Source: Undaria pinnatifida (lineage: Eukaryota; Sar; Phaeophyceae; Laminariales; Alariaceae). From it: 64,000 bases of DNA. The notes below the pieces were generated by a model. It was not told the DNA's origin. It worked only from the letters and a program-made list of their open reading frames with translations, and searched no databases. A program made the translations under genes and the position numbers. The stretch is from positions 3,486,200 to 3,550,199 of the forward strand of contig JABAKD010000023.1 of the NCBI GenBank assembly GCA_012845835.1, written 5' to 3'. Below are positions 20,804 to 31,060 of the stretch, in pieces; position 1 is the first letter of the stretch, and each line of letters opens with the position of its first letter.

Positions 20804-23768
20804 GTGCGCAATTTGTCGGCGAAGGTGCTACGTGGGCGCTGGGCATCGGGCGAAGACGCTCTCAACCTTGTGGCGGAGCTGGAAAGAGGACCGCAGACCG
20901 TGAAGTGGGATGTTGATGCCGACCAGGTGCTACGGTCCATCATGTGGGCTTCACCCGAACAAGTTATGCTGGCAAGAACCTATGGCGGTGTTGTTATCCA
21001 GGACAATACGTGTCTCACCAACAGGTGAGGAGGGTGTGGAAGTCTTCAATTGCCTCCTACCCTCCCATTGATGTGACGACGTTGTTCGTACGTGTGAGGG
21101 CTTCGTCCAGTAGTAAAAGATGCCTTTCCTCCGGATCGGCAATCATTGCCGTGCAAACGATGACGACCCACCCACGTACACTGCATTTTCGACAGGTACG
21201 ACTTCAAGCTGTGTTTGTATGTGGGCGTCGACTCTGAGAATAAGACCATCGTTTTCGCCCAGGGTTTTCTCGGCAACGAACAAAGCGAAACATTCGACTT
21301 CGCAAACCAGTTCTTCCTGGAGATTTGCGGGGGCCACCCGAAGGTGACCTTGTCTTCACGTTTTTTTTGTATGATGAATGAATGGATCGCGGAGCCTACT
21401 GAGTAGTTCGGGTTTGCTTCGGTGTCAACGGTGTTGCTCGATCGCCGTCATCACGTATATTATGTTCACAGCGCCAACCTCCCACGGCCGTCCTTAGGTA
21501 ATCATCACAGATGCCGACGGAGCAATGACGAGTTCGATCTCGACGCTTCTTCCTCACACGAAGCACTTGTACTGCTCCTGGCACATCTGTAAGAACATCA
21601 AGAAGCATTGTATGGGGGCCTTGCAAAAAGCAGGATGCACGGAATTGCTCCGGCGGTTCACGGCGGCTTCCTATGCGACATCGACTGAGGTGGGAAGATC
21701 GCAGTACCAATGGAACAGGGTTTTACTTGGGTTCTTTTTTTTTGCGCGCCTGCCTTGAATGAAATGGAGACTCATGTTGTTGTGAAAGCAGTTTGTCGCG
21801 TCTGTTCTCCAGGAGCTTACTGCATGTTTTTCTTTTTTTCCCGTCTCCAGGCCTTTGATCGCGTGTGGGAGGGCGTGAAGCAGCTCGTGAAGGGCACAGC
21901 GTGTGAAAAATACGTCAACGAGCACCTATACAGGTGAGGGCGCTTCTGCACGCCTTTTTGTCTTCGGTTTTAATTTGCGTAGGCGACCCTTTGGACAACC
22001 TAGTGTATATGTGGCCGCTTGTCGTAACACTTGGTCGCCGCGAAGAACTCTTCCTCTTTCCAACGAAGCCTTTGACATACCGTCCCTGGCGCCTTCTCGC
22101 CTCGCACGTGCCGTTCGCAGCATACGCACGTATTGGGCGCGCTGTTTTTTCCCGACAACCATGACCTTGGGTATGACAGCCACTCAGCGCGTTGAGGGTA
22201 TTTTCAGCGCGATAAAGAACGGCCGGAACCTGAAGAGAAACTCGACGTTTCGTCAAGTGAGGCAGAGAGTTAAACAAGTCGCGGAAGACCTCGCCCTGGC
22301 ATCCCGAATGTAAGTGACACAACGTCCCCACCGGGTTTTCGCTCCATTGCTCGTTTGGTGTGGTACTGCGCACGGCGTGTCGGTAGTTTGATATCAACCC
22401 CGGGCAGGAACGATGCTCTGAAGTCTTCGTTTTTGGCGCCCTTTTTGGGCACATTTTGTTCGTCTGCATTGTACACGTACGGCCGTTGCGAATAATGCTG
22501 ACAGGCACCTTTCGACAACGTCCGTACTGCAGGCAAAGCACCAAACGCGCTTCTTTGGGGAAAGCTCACGTCGAAAACGACATCAAGAGATCGCTTGAAC
22601 CAGTCCTAACAGCGTACGAGAAAGTTGGAGCCAGTAAGTACGCAGCGGAGGTAAGCTCTATTCTTGTGTGTTGCCGCGGCCGTGTCACTTTGACGAGCAT
22701 TTGCTGCGGTTGGCACACGCTTTTGTGACGCGAATGTCAGACGCTGTCCGATGCTCCCCTGGCGCGACCGGTTGACCGGTTGTGTCCTTGCGCTCACCCC
22801 CGCATCCTTTTCGGACTTGCTCCTATTTATCTCGACAGGAAGTACTGGCCGAAATGTTAGCAAGCTCGGCGTACGAAACAAGCGTTTTGGTGGAGGGGCG
22901 TGGATCGATGCAGTTACTACAAAATCTGGCGGCGCGCTCCGCGGACGACGTCAGCGGATCATCTGACGACGATATGTGCATCGACGTTGAAGGGGACGAC
23001 GTGTGTTGCCAGGTTCCTGAAGAGGTATTCCAGGAAAGGGGGGAACCTGATATCACTATGTTTGGCACCACACCCTTGGTTTCTTTTTATCGTCTTGTTG
23101 CGGGAGTGGAAGTTGATTCCATAGTGAAAGTTTTGTACAAACACAAAGCTGACCGAAAAGTAGGACACCTCGTTGTCATAGGCCCTGGTGGCTTTCAACT
23201 GTGCACGTGCTTGCAGATACTGAGGCGAGGGCTGCAATGCAGGCACGTTCTCGCCGCGCTTGTCACGCACCTAAAACGTGGCAAAGAGTTCAAAGGAGAA
23301 TCCATACACCCACGGTGGCGTTCCTCTTCAGAGCATTGGAGCCTGGATAAAGCGGGCTTGGGGAAGTTTGACGAGGATGGGGGTGGGTCTTACAATGGCG
23401 GGTTCACTGGTGACTGGGACGGGCCTGCTGATTTCGGAGACGCCAGCACTGAAGAAGCGGCACCCGACCGTATGCTGTCTGTCATCAGAGGTAGGACGTT
23501 CGCGAATATCATGGAGCTTTGCACAAGGGCCGCTCGCAAGTACACCGACAACATGACGAAGGACACTAGACCTGGCGAGATGGGGATGTTCAGCGAACTG
23601 GGCCGCGCCGTTGATGCATGGGCCCGGCGAGGCGAGAGTAACGTTTCAGAGACTTGGAGCGGAATACGAGACCCTCCGCTCCAGTTGACAAGAAATAGGA
23701 AGCAGACTCGGACGAAGGATTGCACGGAGAGTGGCAGGGGGAGCGCGAAAAGGGTAAAGAAGGAATAG
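20804..23768 (+). CDS. Mutator-like element (MULE) transposase, seven exons, N-terminus not found
   Basis: Exons: 20804-21024, 21196-21343, 21498-21689, 21851-21933, 22121-22309, 22533-22650 and 22839-23768. All have GT-AG borders and compatible phases, giving 626 residues plus stop. Numbering from the first exon, the DDE core is D86 (in Val-Gly-Val-Asp), D128 (Ile-Thr-Asp-Ala-Asp-Gly) and E240 (Thr-Gln-Arg-Val-Glu). Between D128 and E240 lies Cys149-Ser-Trp-His152, the C/H motif of the MULE family. A SWIM zinc finger (C439-x-C441-x9-C451-x-H453) follows, then an acidic/Gly-rich region and a Lys/Arg-rich C-terminus. This order (DDE domain then SWIM) is that of MULE transposases and of FAR1/FHY3-type regulators derived from them. 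The real start is upstream, since the first exon opens at an acceptor. I found no terminal inverted repeats, so this could be a domesticated gene or an element with lost ends. There are no in-frame stops, unlike the copia remnant nearby. Confidence 0.85.
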
Positions 23769-24119
23769 GAACTTCCAGCTGTTTGCTGTTTTGAACCGCG
23801 CTTGGTGTTTGCCTTGCTCGTGTCCATGGGCCGCGAGGATTGGGGAGAGAGCCTGCCTGGGTGGAAAACATGTCTATGTGCTGGTTCATTGGTGGTTTTA
23901 TGCTGCTGTTGTCACCGGTTTTGTTTGTGTGGTATTTGAAGACGGTCTGACGTTGGATGGCGTATACTGTTCCCTCCGGGAGGGCGCAGCCCATGCATAC
24001 AGCACCTTCGCCTACCAGAACAATCAGGGTGAGATTCTAGTGGAGGACGAACCTGTCGACGGGTATTTCAAACGATGGGGTGTAGTGCATCAGACTCTGA
24101 CGATTTCCCTGTCTCGATT
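23769..24119 (+). other. 3' flank of MULE gene; open frame of unknown meaning
   Basis: A 120-codon plus-strand frame (23791-24153) starts 23 bases after the transposase stop and runs into the first tandem repeat. It has no recognised domain, and its last part is repeat sequence. Confidence 0.3.
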
Positions 24120-25560
24120 TCCCGGTCTCGAACCCCTGAACGGAGATATCTAGGGTCAACAACAATGCATAGATTGCGTCCGCTGTCTATCGTGGTGATG
24201 GCGTGCCAGCAACGCGCTTGATCTGCCTCGTTCCTTATTTCATCTTTGCGTCCTGGTAGTGGTTGTACTTCGTGACACCAGTGCTGCTGTTTGCTGCTGC
24301 GCCTGTGAAGGTGTCTCAAACTAAGCTCTATCTCCACGTTTTCTCCATCATGAACGCCAAACGTCGGATATCTGACGGTCATAACCATCTAGCCTAGCTG
24401 CTACTATCTGTGGAGGTGATTGCGTGCAGGCAGCATGTTTGATCTGCGTCTCCGCCGCGGAGATCTTTGGTGGCTGGCGCGGGTGCCTATGCTGCTGCTG
24501 CTCTGATGACGACACCACGAAGGGAGCTCGTTCTCGACGATTTTTTCATCTCCGGCTCCACGACTTGGATATGGAAGGGTCAGTGATGTGCAGACTACGT
24601 GCTGATTTGTCGGTCTCGAACCCCTAAACGGAGATATCTAGGGCTATCTAGGGTCAGCAACAATGCATAGATTCAATGCATAGATTGCGTCCGCTGTCTA
24701 TCGTCATAGCGTGCCAGCAACGCGCTTGATCTGCCTCGTTCCTTCTTTCATCTTTGCGTGCTGGTGGTTGTACTACGGGGCACTAGTAGTGCTGCTGTTT
24801 GCTGCTGCGCCTGTGAAGGTATCATCTCAAACTAAGCTCTATCTCCGCGTTTTCTCCATCATGAACGCCAAAAGTCGGATATGTGACGGTGATAAACATC
24901 TAGCCTAGCTGCTGCTCTCTGTTGAGGTGACTGCGTGCGGCAGGCAGCATGTTTGATCTGCGTGCTGCTGCTGCTCTGATGACGGCACCACGAAGGGAGC
25001 TCGTTCTCGACGATTTTTCCATCTCTGGCTCCACGACTTGGATATGGAAAGGTCAGTGATGTGCAGACTACGTGCTGATTTGTCGGTCTCGAACCCCTAA
25101 ACGGAGATATGTAGGATCAGCAACAATGCATAGATTGCGTCCGCTATCTATCGTGGTGATGGCGTGCCAGCAACGCGCTTGATCTGCCTCGTTCCTTCTT
25201 TCATCTTTGCGTGCTGGTGGTTGTACTACGGGGCATCAGTGGCCCGGCATCAGTGCTGCTGTTTGCTGCTGCGCCTGTGAAGGTGTCTCAAACTAAGCTC
25301 TATGTCCACGTTTTCTCCATCATGATCGCCAACAGTCGGATATCTGACGGTGATAAAGATCTATCCTACCTGCTGCTATCTGTGGTGATTGAGTGCAGGC
25401 AGCATGTTTGATCTGCGTGCTGCTGCTGCTGTGGTGACGGCACCACGAAGGGAGCTCGTTCTGGACGATTTTTCCATCTCCGGCTCCACGACTTGGATAT
25501 GGAAGGGTCAGTGATGTGCAGACTACGTGCTGCTGTCTGCGGTGGTGTCGGCGTGCCTAC
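24120..25560 (+). repeat. Three-copy tandem repeat, ~474-488 bp period
   Basis: Copies begin near 24122, 24610 and 25084 with CGGTCTCGAACCCCT. Each contains CATAGATTGCGTCCGCT, CAGCAACGCGCTTGATCTGC, CTGTTTGCTGCTGCGCCTGT and CACCACGAAGGGAGCTCGTT. The third diverges after about 25535. Copies differ by small indels that destroy any shared reading frame. Confidence 0.9.
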
Positions 25561-25858
25561 AGGGCGCGACATCCAGCCTTCTTTGCGACCTCAAAGAGAG
25601 GTGCATGCTGTGTCCGATAAGCATAAACCAGAGGGTGGAAACCCGGGGATGGAGCTCTTTTGTCCCCTGTGTGTCAAAAAAATGACACCCACATGTGTGT
25701 CATTATCACTCCCCCACCTGAGCGATCAGTAAACATACGCAAACCTGACGAAACCCTGGGCGCAAAGGATATGGTATGTAGGTTGTCTTTCGCGTATACG
25801 GCTCAAAAACAGACATTGTGAAAATCAAGTAACACTTTCACCAAGGGTTGTGTTCTGT
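25561..25858. other. No gene recognised
   Basis: Short unique stretch between the ~480-bp tandem repeats and the TACCCG-rich repeats. It contains two copies of the word TGACACCCACATGTGTGTCA-like sequence within 30 bases (imperfect palindrome near 25683-25705) and nothing coding. Confidence 0.4.
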
Positions 25859-26345
25859 AGGGTACGTTTAAACCGTACCCGCGGGGGTATTTAGCCCGGG
25901 TATTACTCTACAAAATGTCTTGTGAACGTTCCCTACCCGTACGCAGAACTTCTCTTGAAGTTTTATACGACAATCATGTACCTGTACCCGCCGAAACTTT
26001 TCCTCAGCTCCAGAGTGACTGGAGCCTGTCCTGTGACCACGGACTTGATAATGCGAGTTAATGTGAGAACAACAACAACAACCCGCCGAAACTTCAGGAA
26101 GTTCCAAACGCCCGAGCTCACAATACGCGGGATACGCGTGCAGCATGTTTTGTACTCGATCGAACTTCCTGTGAGTTCTGTGCGCCATAACACCTGTGCC
26201 ATACTGGAACTTCTAGGACTTCTGTAGGACTTTCGTACCCGTACCCGGATATTCTGGAAGCTCTGTATGATCATCATTCCCTTACCCGGAAAAATTGTGA
26301 CTCCTGTAAGACTGTGGCACTATACCCCGAGGTACGCGTTACACT
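25859..26345 (+). repeat. TACCCG/GAACTTCTGT degenerate satellite (locus 1)
   Basis: Phrases like TACCCG, GGAACTTCTGT, GAGTTCTGTGCG and a 'TTC-TACC' link recur at about 35-45 bp spacing in loose order. The same style of sequence occurs at 27245-27385, 50195-50400 and 50972-51370. The 3' part of the R9 repeat (25999-26080) is inserted in it. Confidence 0.6.
25999..26085 (+). mobile_element. R9 repeat, 3' end only, (AAC)n tail
   Basis: CTCCAGAGTGACTGGAGCC through GCGAGTTAATGTGAGAACAA matches the 3' ends at about 9810-9890 and 55320-55393. It ends in (AAC)n. A 5'-truncated copy with a simple-repeat tail fits a retroposon. Confidence 0.65.
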
Positions 26346-26940
26346 ACCCGGAGAGCTGTGTATTGATTCAGGTTTAATCCCCCCCCCAAAAGTGAAATTT
26401 GTTTTGGTTAGATCTAGATTGTAGTCATGTTTTCAGTCATACTAGCGGAACACCGAACGCGCAAGAGGTACTTGTACGTATCACACAATTAGAGCACCTA
26501 CTATCAATACCTGTTACAAGTAGGTGTTGATGTTTCTTTCGTTTTCAAGGGCACGTATTATAACGTAGCAACGAAGGACACATTTTAATCGACATTGTTC
26601 TTTATATAGCCTAAGTATGAATAGAACTGAATTCGATTGGATTAGTTTGAACAGCAATATTTTTCTCCTATCGGGAAACCACGTATGTATTCCGTATCCT
26701 CGTCGATTTTTTTTTTTTCCCGATCTGCATAATGCAGATCTCGCTATCATATCGTCGACGTCTTAAATTTTTATCTCTGTGTTGCCGGTGGCTTTTCTTC
26801 TTACTTCTTTGTCGTGGTACTTCTTGGCTTATCGAGCTAGCGGAAAAAAAATGGCTTACGACCGCTATAGTCTAATAATTTTTTAGGCGCCACAGCCGGG
26901 GTACACTTGTATGGTATGGTACATCTGTTTCACAGAAGAA
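26346..26940. other. No gene recognised
   Basis: A/T-rich stretch with short frames only (for example 26514-26750 on the minus strand). No domain is seen. Confidence 0.4.
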
Positions 26941-26942
26941 CA

Positions 26943-27109
<167 letters not shown>

Positions 27110-27244
27110 ATACGACTATTTCCTATGAGGGCATCATCGTATTATTTTGTCAATCGCAGTAATGGTAAAAGCGTTGACAATTAGACTAGACTAATCTAAT
27201 TACTACGTCATTTTTTGACCAGTCAATTTGTAGTCTTTCGCGCC

Positions 27245-27390
27245 TTGTGCGTGGCGGGTATTCACCCGGAAATCAGCCATACCTGGGACTTCTGTAACTT
27301 TCTGTACAACCCTGCTCATACTCGTAATATCTGCGAGTTCTTCACGACATTCATACCTGTACTACCCGAACTTTCTATTTCCATTCTGTC
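27245..27390 (+). repeat. TACCCG/GAACTTCTGT degenerate satellite (locus 2)
   Basis: CGGGTATTCACCCGGAAATC, GGGACTTCTGTAACTTTCTG and CATTCATACCTGTACTACCC follow the same loose pattern as the loci at 25.9 and 51 kb. Confidence 0.5.
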
Positions 27391-27479
27391 TGTAGGGTAA
27401 AAAACAAAACCATCGATCTGGATACTGTGATGACGGTAGAAGGATTGGTCCCGATGACGACTACACCCCCTCTCCCCTG

Positions 27480-30400
27480 TTGGTTTCCAAACCCATGGAG
27501 AACGTCGTGCAACCTGCTCACCCCATTCATTTCGAGTTTCCTATTGAAGCCCCCGGTAGTGCCAACTCGTGTGAGACTGAATGGCATTGTACCTTCTCGC
27601 ACGGGAACCCCATGCAACCTGCCCATACTATTCCCCGGGCGTGCCCTGTGATAGCCCCTGGCAGAGCTAACTTGCATGATACTACTGCGGACATCAACGT
27701 CTTCCACTGCGTACACGGATATGCAAACGAGTTTTTGTTGAGAGAGACTGCAAAATCCCTGGGAGTTGAGCTACTCGGTAGGTTAAGACCGTGCACTGGG
27801 TGTTCCATGGCCAAGGGGTATCGTAAGCCGATCGCTAACAGTACGAAATCACGCGCCACAAAGAAGCTAGATAAATTTCTCGTGGATCTCAGTGGCCGTA
27901 AGAGTATTTTTTTTGTTGCTGGTAAGAATTACGTCATGATAGAGTGAAGGACGATTTTACCCGGTACGCATGGGTATACTTTTCGGAGCGTAAGTCCAAT
28001 GCAACTGACGCTTTCAGGAAATTTTTGGCTGACGCGCGTGGGGATGGTGTGATGTCAAAAGTGGAGAGAGTAAGATATGATAACGGAGTAGAGTTCTTTG
28101 GGGGGAAGTTCGGGAACGTTTGTAGGCAGTATTGCGAAAAACAGAAATTCACCAACGCGAAGAGTCCGGAGGTACACGGCGTTGCCGAGAGAGCTCTGCG
28201 TATCATCCAGAACCCAGCACTTGCCACGCGCATCCAAGCATCCATCCTCTTTCCTTACGTGGAGTTGGCACCGTCGGAGACCCTCTAGACCGAGGCAGTA
28301 CAATAAGCGTGCGAAGCGTTGAACAGAACCGCGACCACGTCCAACCCGGGCAGCTAGGCGCTGTACAAGATGTGGCATGGTAAGGCAGTAACCTCATCAC
28401 CGCACCCGTTTCTTCGTCCGGGATATCGCCGCTGGAACCGTCCGTCGAAGTCGTTGCCCACGTGCGAGAGTTGCTTCTACCTAGGGCCGGGCATCGAACA
28501 TCCTCGTGACTCATCGCGGAAAGTAACGCGGGCAAACAAGGTGGTGGAAACAAGGGACGTCATCTGGGAGGCACCACCGGTCACGGAGGTGCCGCCGGTG
28601 CAACTGCAGCAACTTGCATCGCCGGAGCTGGCAGGGGCGCCGAAGCTGGGAGGGACGTCAGAACAGGGAGGGGCATCGGCGCTGGGAGAGACGGCAGAGC
28701 CGGGAAGGCTAGATGATTTCTATTCTGGCCCAGCGACTCGATTGCCGATGCTGGGGAGAGGAATCCTCCATCAACCTCGCGAGTGGCTACTCTGGCGGGG
28801 AGTGTAGGCAATGGTGTTAAAAGGTGAGCGGGGTTCTGGTGACGGTGTTAATATGCCGGCCCCCGACGCTAAAACTGCCCCGTCAAGTAATTATTATTCG
28901 TATGTAAGCAGTGAATCGTCCGTTGACAGGAAAAACCCGGATTAGACGTCATCTTCGGACGAGAATGGTCCAGTTATTACGATGGCGCGGACTGCGGCGC
29001 GCCAACTTGTATCGTACCTGTTTGGACCTGGAGATGGAGAGCAGCTGGGACGGACTAGCGCGCAGACGCGAACTCTCACTCAAGACGCAGCAAGCCTGAT
29101 GAGTGCGTTCGGGCCCGATGAAGGGGGCAAACTAATCCATTGGCTACTGGCGGTACAGGAGGCTACCCCTAAGCCGGGCGAGCTGCCTAAATGTGTCGTC
29201 AGGGAAGCGGGGTCGGAGCCTGTTTGGTACCCTGCGGCGTGCTCATCGGAGTACTCCGACGTGTGAATGGAGGCAATGTCGAAGGAGTTTGATGTGCTCG
29301 TGGCGGCCGGAACCATTGCGGAAGTGACTGGAATTTCTGGGGGATGCAATATCGTAAATGCCAGGTGGCCATACAAGTGGAAAGGTGATTCGCATGCTAC
29401 ATGGTTGATAGGGCAAAGGCCCGTATGGTAGCTGTGGGGTACAGCCAGGTAGAGAGGGTAGATTACTTCGAAACGTTTGCCCCTACGGTCTCATCAATTT
29501 CAAAAAGTTGGTAGCGGCCATGGCATGTAAGCTAGACTGGGACCTGAGGCACTTAGATGTAGACCAGGCATTCATTCAGTCGGAGTTGGACACCGATATC
29601 TAGTTTCGCCTTCCCCGCGGTTGTGGATCAGTATCTGGCAAGGTAGTTCTCCTCAACAAGGCCCTTCATTGCCTGAAGCAGAGTGGTCGAGCGTGGTGTC
29701 AGATGTTGTCGTCAACTCTGGTGGAGTGTGGTTTCGAGAAATGCATGGTAGATCCCTGCGTATTTTGTCTTATGGTTGCTAGTGACGTTGCGGCGATATT
29801 GGTCTTCCATGTCAACGACATCAAGATTGCATCTACTGAGAAGGTGACTGAGATGGTAGATAGTGCCCTCAATCAGATATTTCCCACCAAACATCTCGGG
29901 GAGGTAGCGTGGTACATGGGCAGTGAGTGCAAGAGGAATCGGGAGAAAGGTACTTGGGAGATTTCTCAGACTCAGTTCATTCAGAGCGTACTGAATCGCT
30001 TTAGTGTTTCGATATCCAGCCCCATCCCCGCAACCCCTTCCTTGGACACCGCAGGCACGTGAGCGATGAAGAGACCGTGGTGGATGTCCCGTTCCGCGAC
30101 ATGGTGGGGAGCCTGATGTGGATCGCGAACCAGACGAGACCCGATATCGCGAATGCAGTTCGGGCAGCCGCCCGGTTTTCTCATAATCCCAAGCCGATTC
30201 ACTACAAGGCGGCACACAAGATACTCGAGTATCTGAATGCCACGTCGGATTTAGGCCTGACTTTGAGGAGGGATAGTGACTTGGGGTCGGTGCAGATGGG
30301 GCTTGATTTAGACACGTACGCGGACGCGGACTACGTTCTGGTGTAGCTGTTAGCTGCGGGGGTACGCTTGTGTCTTAGCTCTCTAGGACACAGAAGTGTG

Positions 30401-30883
30401 TCACTCTATCTACCACCGAGGCAGAGTAAGTAGCAATGGCAGATGGGGTCAAGGAGGAATTATATATGAAGGGTATGCGGGCATTTCTGATGCCCGGACT
30501 GGAGCCGAGGAGCATCAGCGTGTACGAAGACAACAAGGGGGCGATAGGCTTGCCTAAAATCCCCTTGAGCTCGTCCAACAGTAAGCACATTGATGTACGG
30601 TACCATTCTCTGAGGGAGCTGGCTGCCAGTGCTGACATCTCAGTGCAGTATCTTCGAACGGATAATAAGCATGCAGGTATCCTGACGAAAGCTTTTGGTA
30701 GGGAGAGTTTCGGAAGACACCGCGATTTGTTCTTGGGCAGGAGTTATGATTCAATATTTTCCTGGTCTTTCTAGTGGATCTCTTCGTTGGAGGTAGGCTT
30801 TAATGGTAGGCGGTTCGATCTGCGTCTCCCTGATACCCACCATGTCAACGCCTAGTCTTGTTAATTGATACACTTAGGGAGGG
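27480..30883 (+). pseudogene. Ty1/copia retrotransposon polyprotein, decayed and 5'-truncated
   Basis: Order along the plus strand: GAG-pre-integrase zinc-binding region (about 27690-27940, with His-x3-His...Cys-x2-Cys and a Val-Asp-Leu-Ser-Gly that opens the integrase core); integrase core (27950-28290, with Tyr-Asp-Asn-Gly-Val-Glu-Phe and Ser-Pro-Glu-x-His-Gly-Val-Ala-Glu-Arg); a linker; reverse transcriptase (about 29275-30060); RNase H (30060-30760, Thr-Arg-Pro-Asp-Ile-Ala and Tyr-Glu-Asp-Asn-Lys-Gly-Ala). This integrase-before-RT order defines copia elements. The frame breaks near 27946, 28288-28370, 29270, 29430-29480, 29600, 30060, 30344 and 30428. The polymerase box reads His-Val-Asn-Asp where Tyr-Val-Asp-Asp is usual, so the first catalytic Asp of the box is lost. 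The segment at 27500-27690 holds an imperfect ~117-bp duplication. No 5' LTR was found. Confidence 0.9.
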
Positions 30884-31060
30884 TGTCAAGTGTATCTTAT
30901 ACTAACCAATATTGTGTGGTACTCTATAAGAGTATGTGGGAAGTATGTTGGCTATAGCGAACGGACATTGCGGGTTATCCGCCATAGCGAGAATTGTTGC
31001 ATTGTGGCCGGTTGATGGACAGTGTATTTTTGGTTTGGGGAGGTACGGGGGATGATGGCT
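30874..31060 (+). mobile_element. Polypurine tract and start of copia 3' LTR
   Basis: TTAGGGAGGG (30874-30883) directly precedes TGTCAAGTGTATC (from 30884). A purine tract followed by TG, about 110 bp after the RNase H end, is where the 3' LTR should begin. The right LTR end could not be fixed because no second LTR exists for comparison. Confidence 0.6.
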
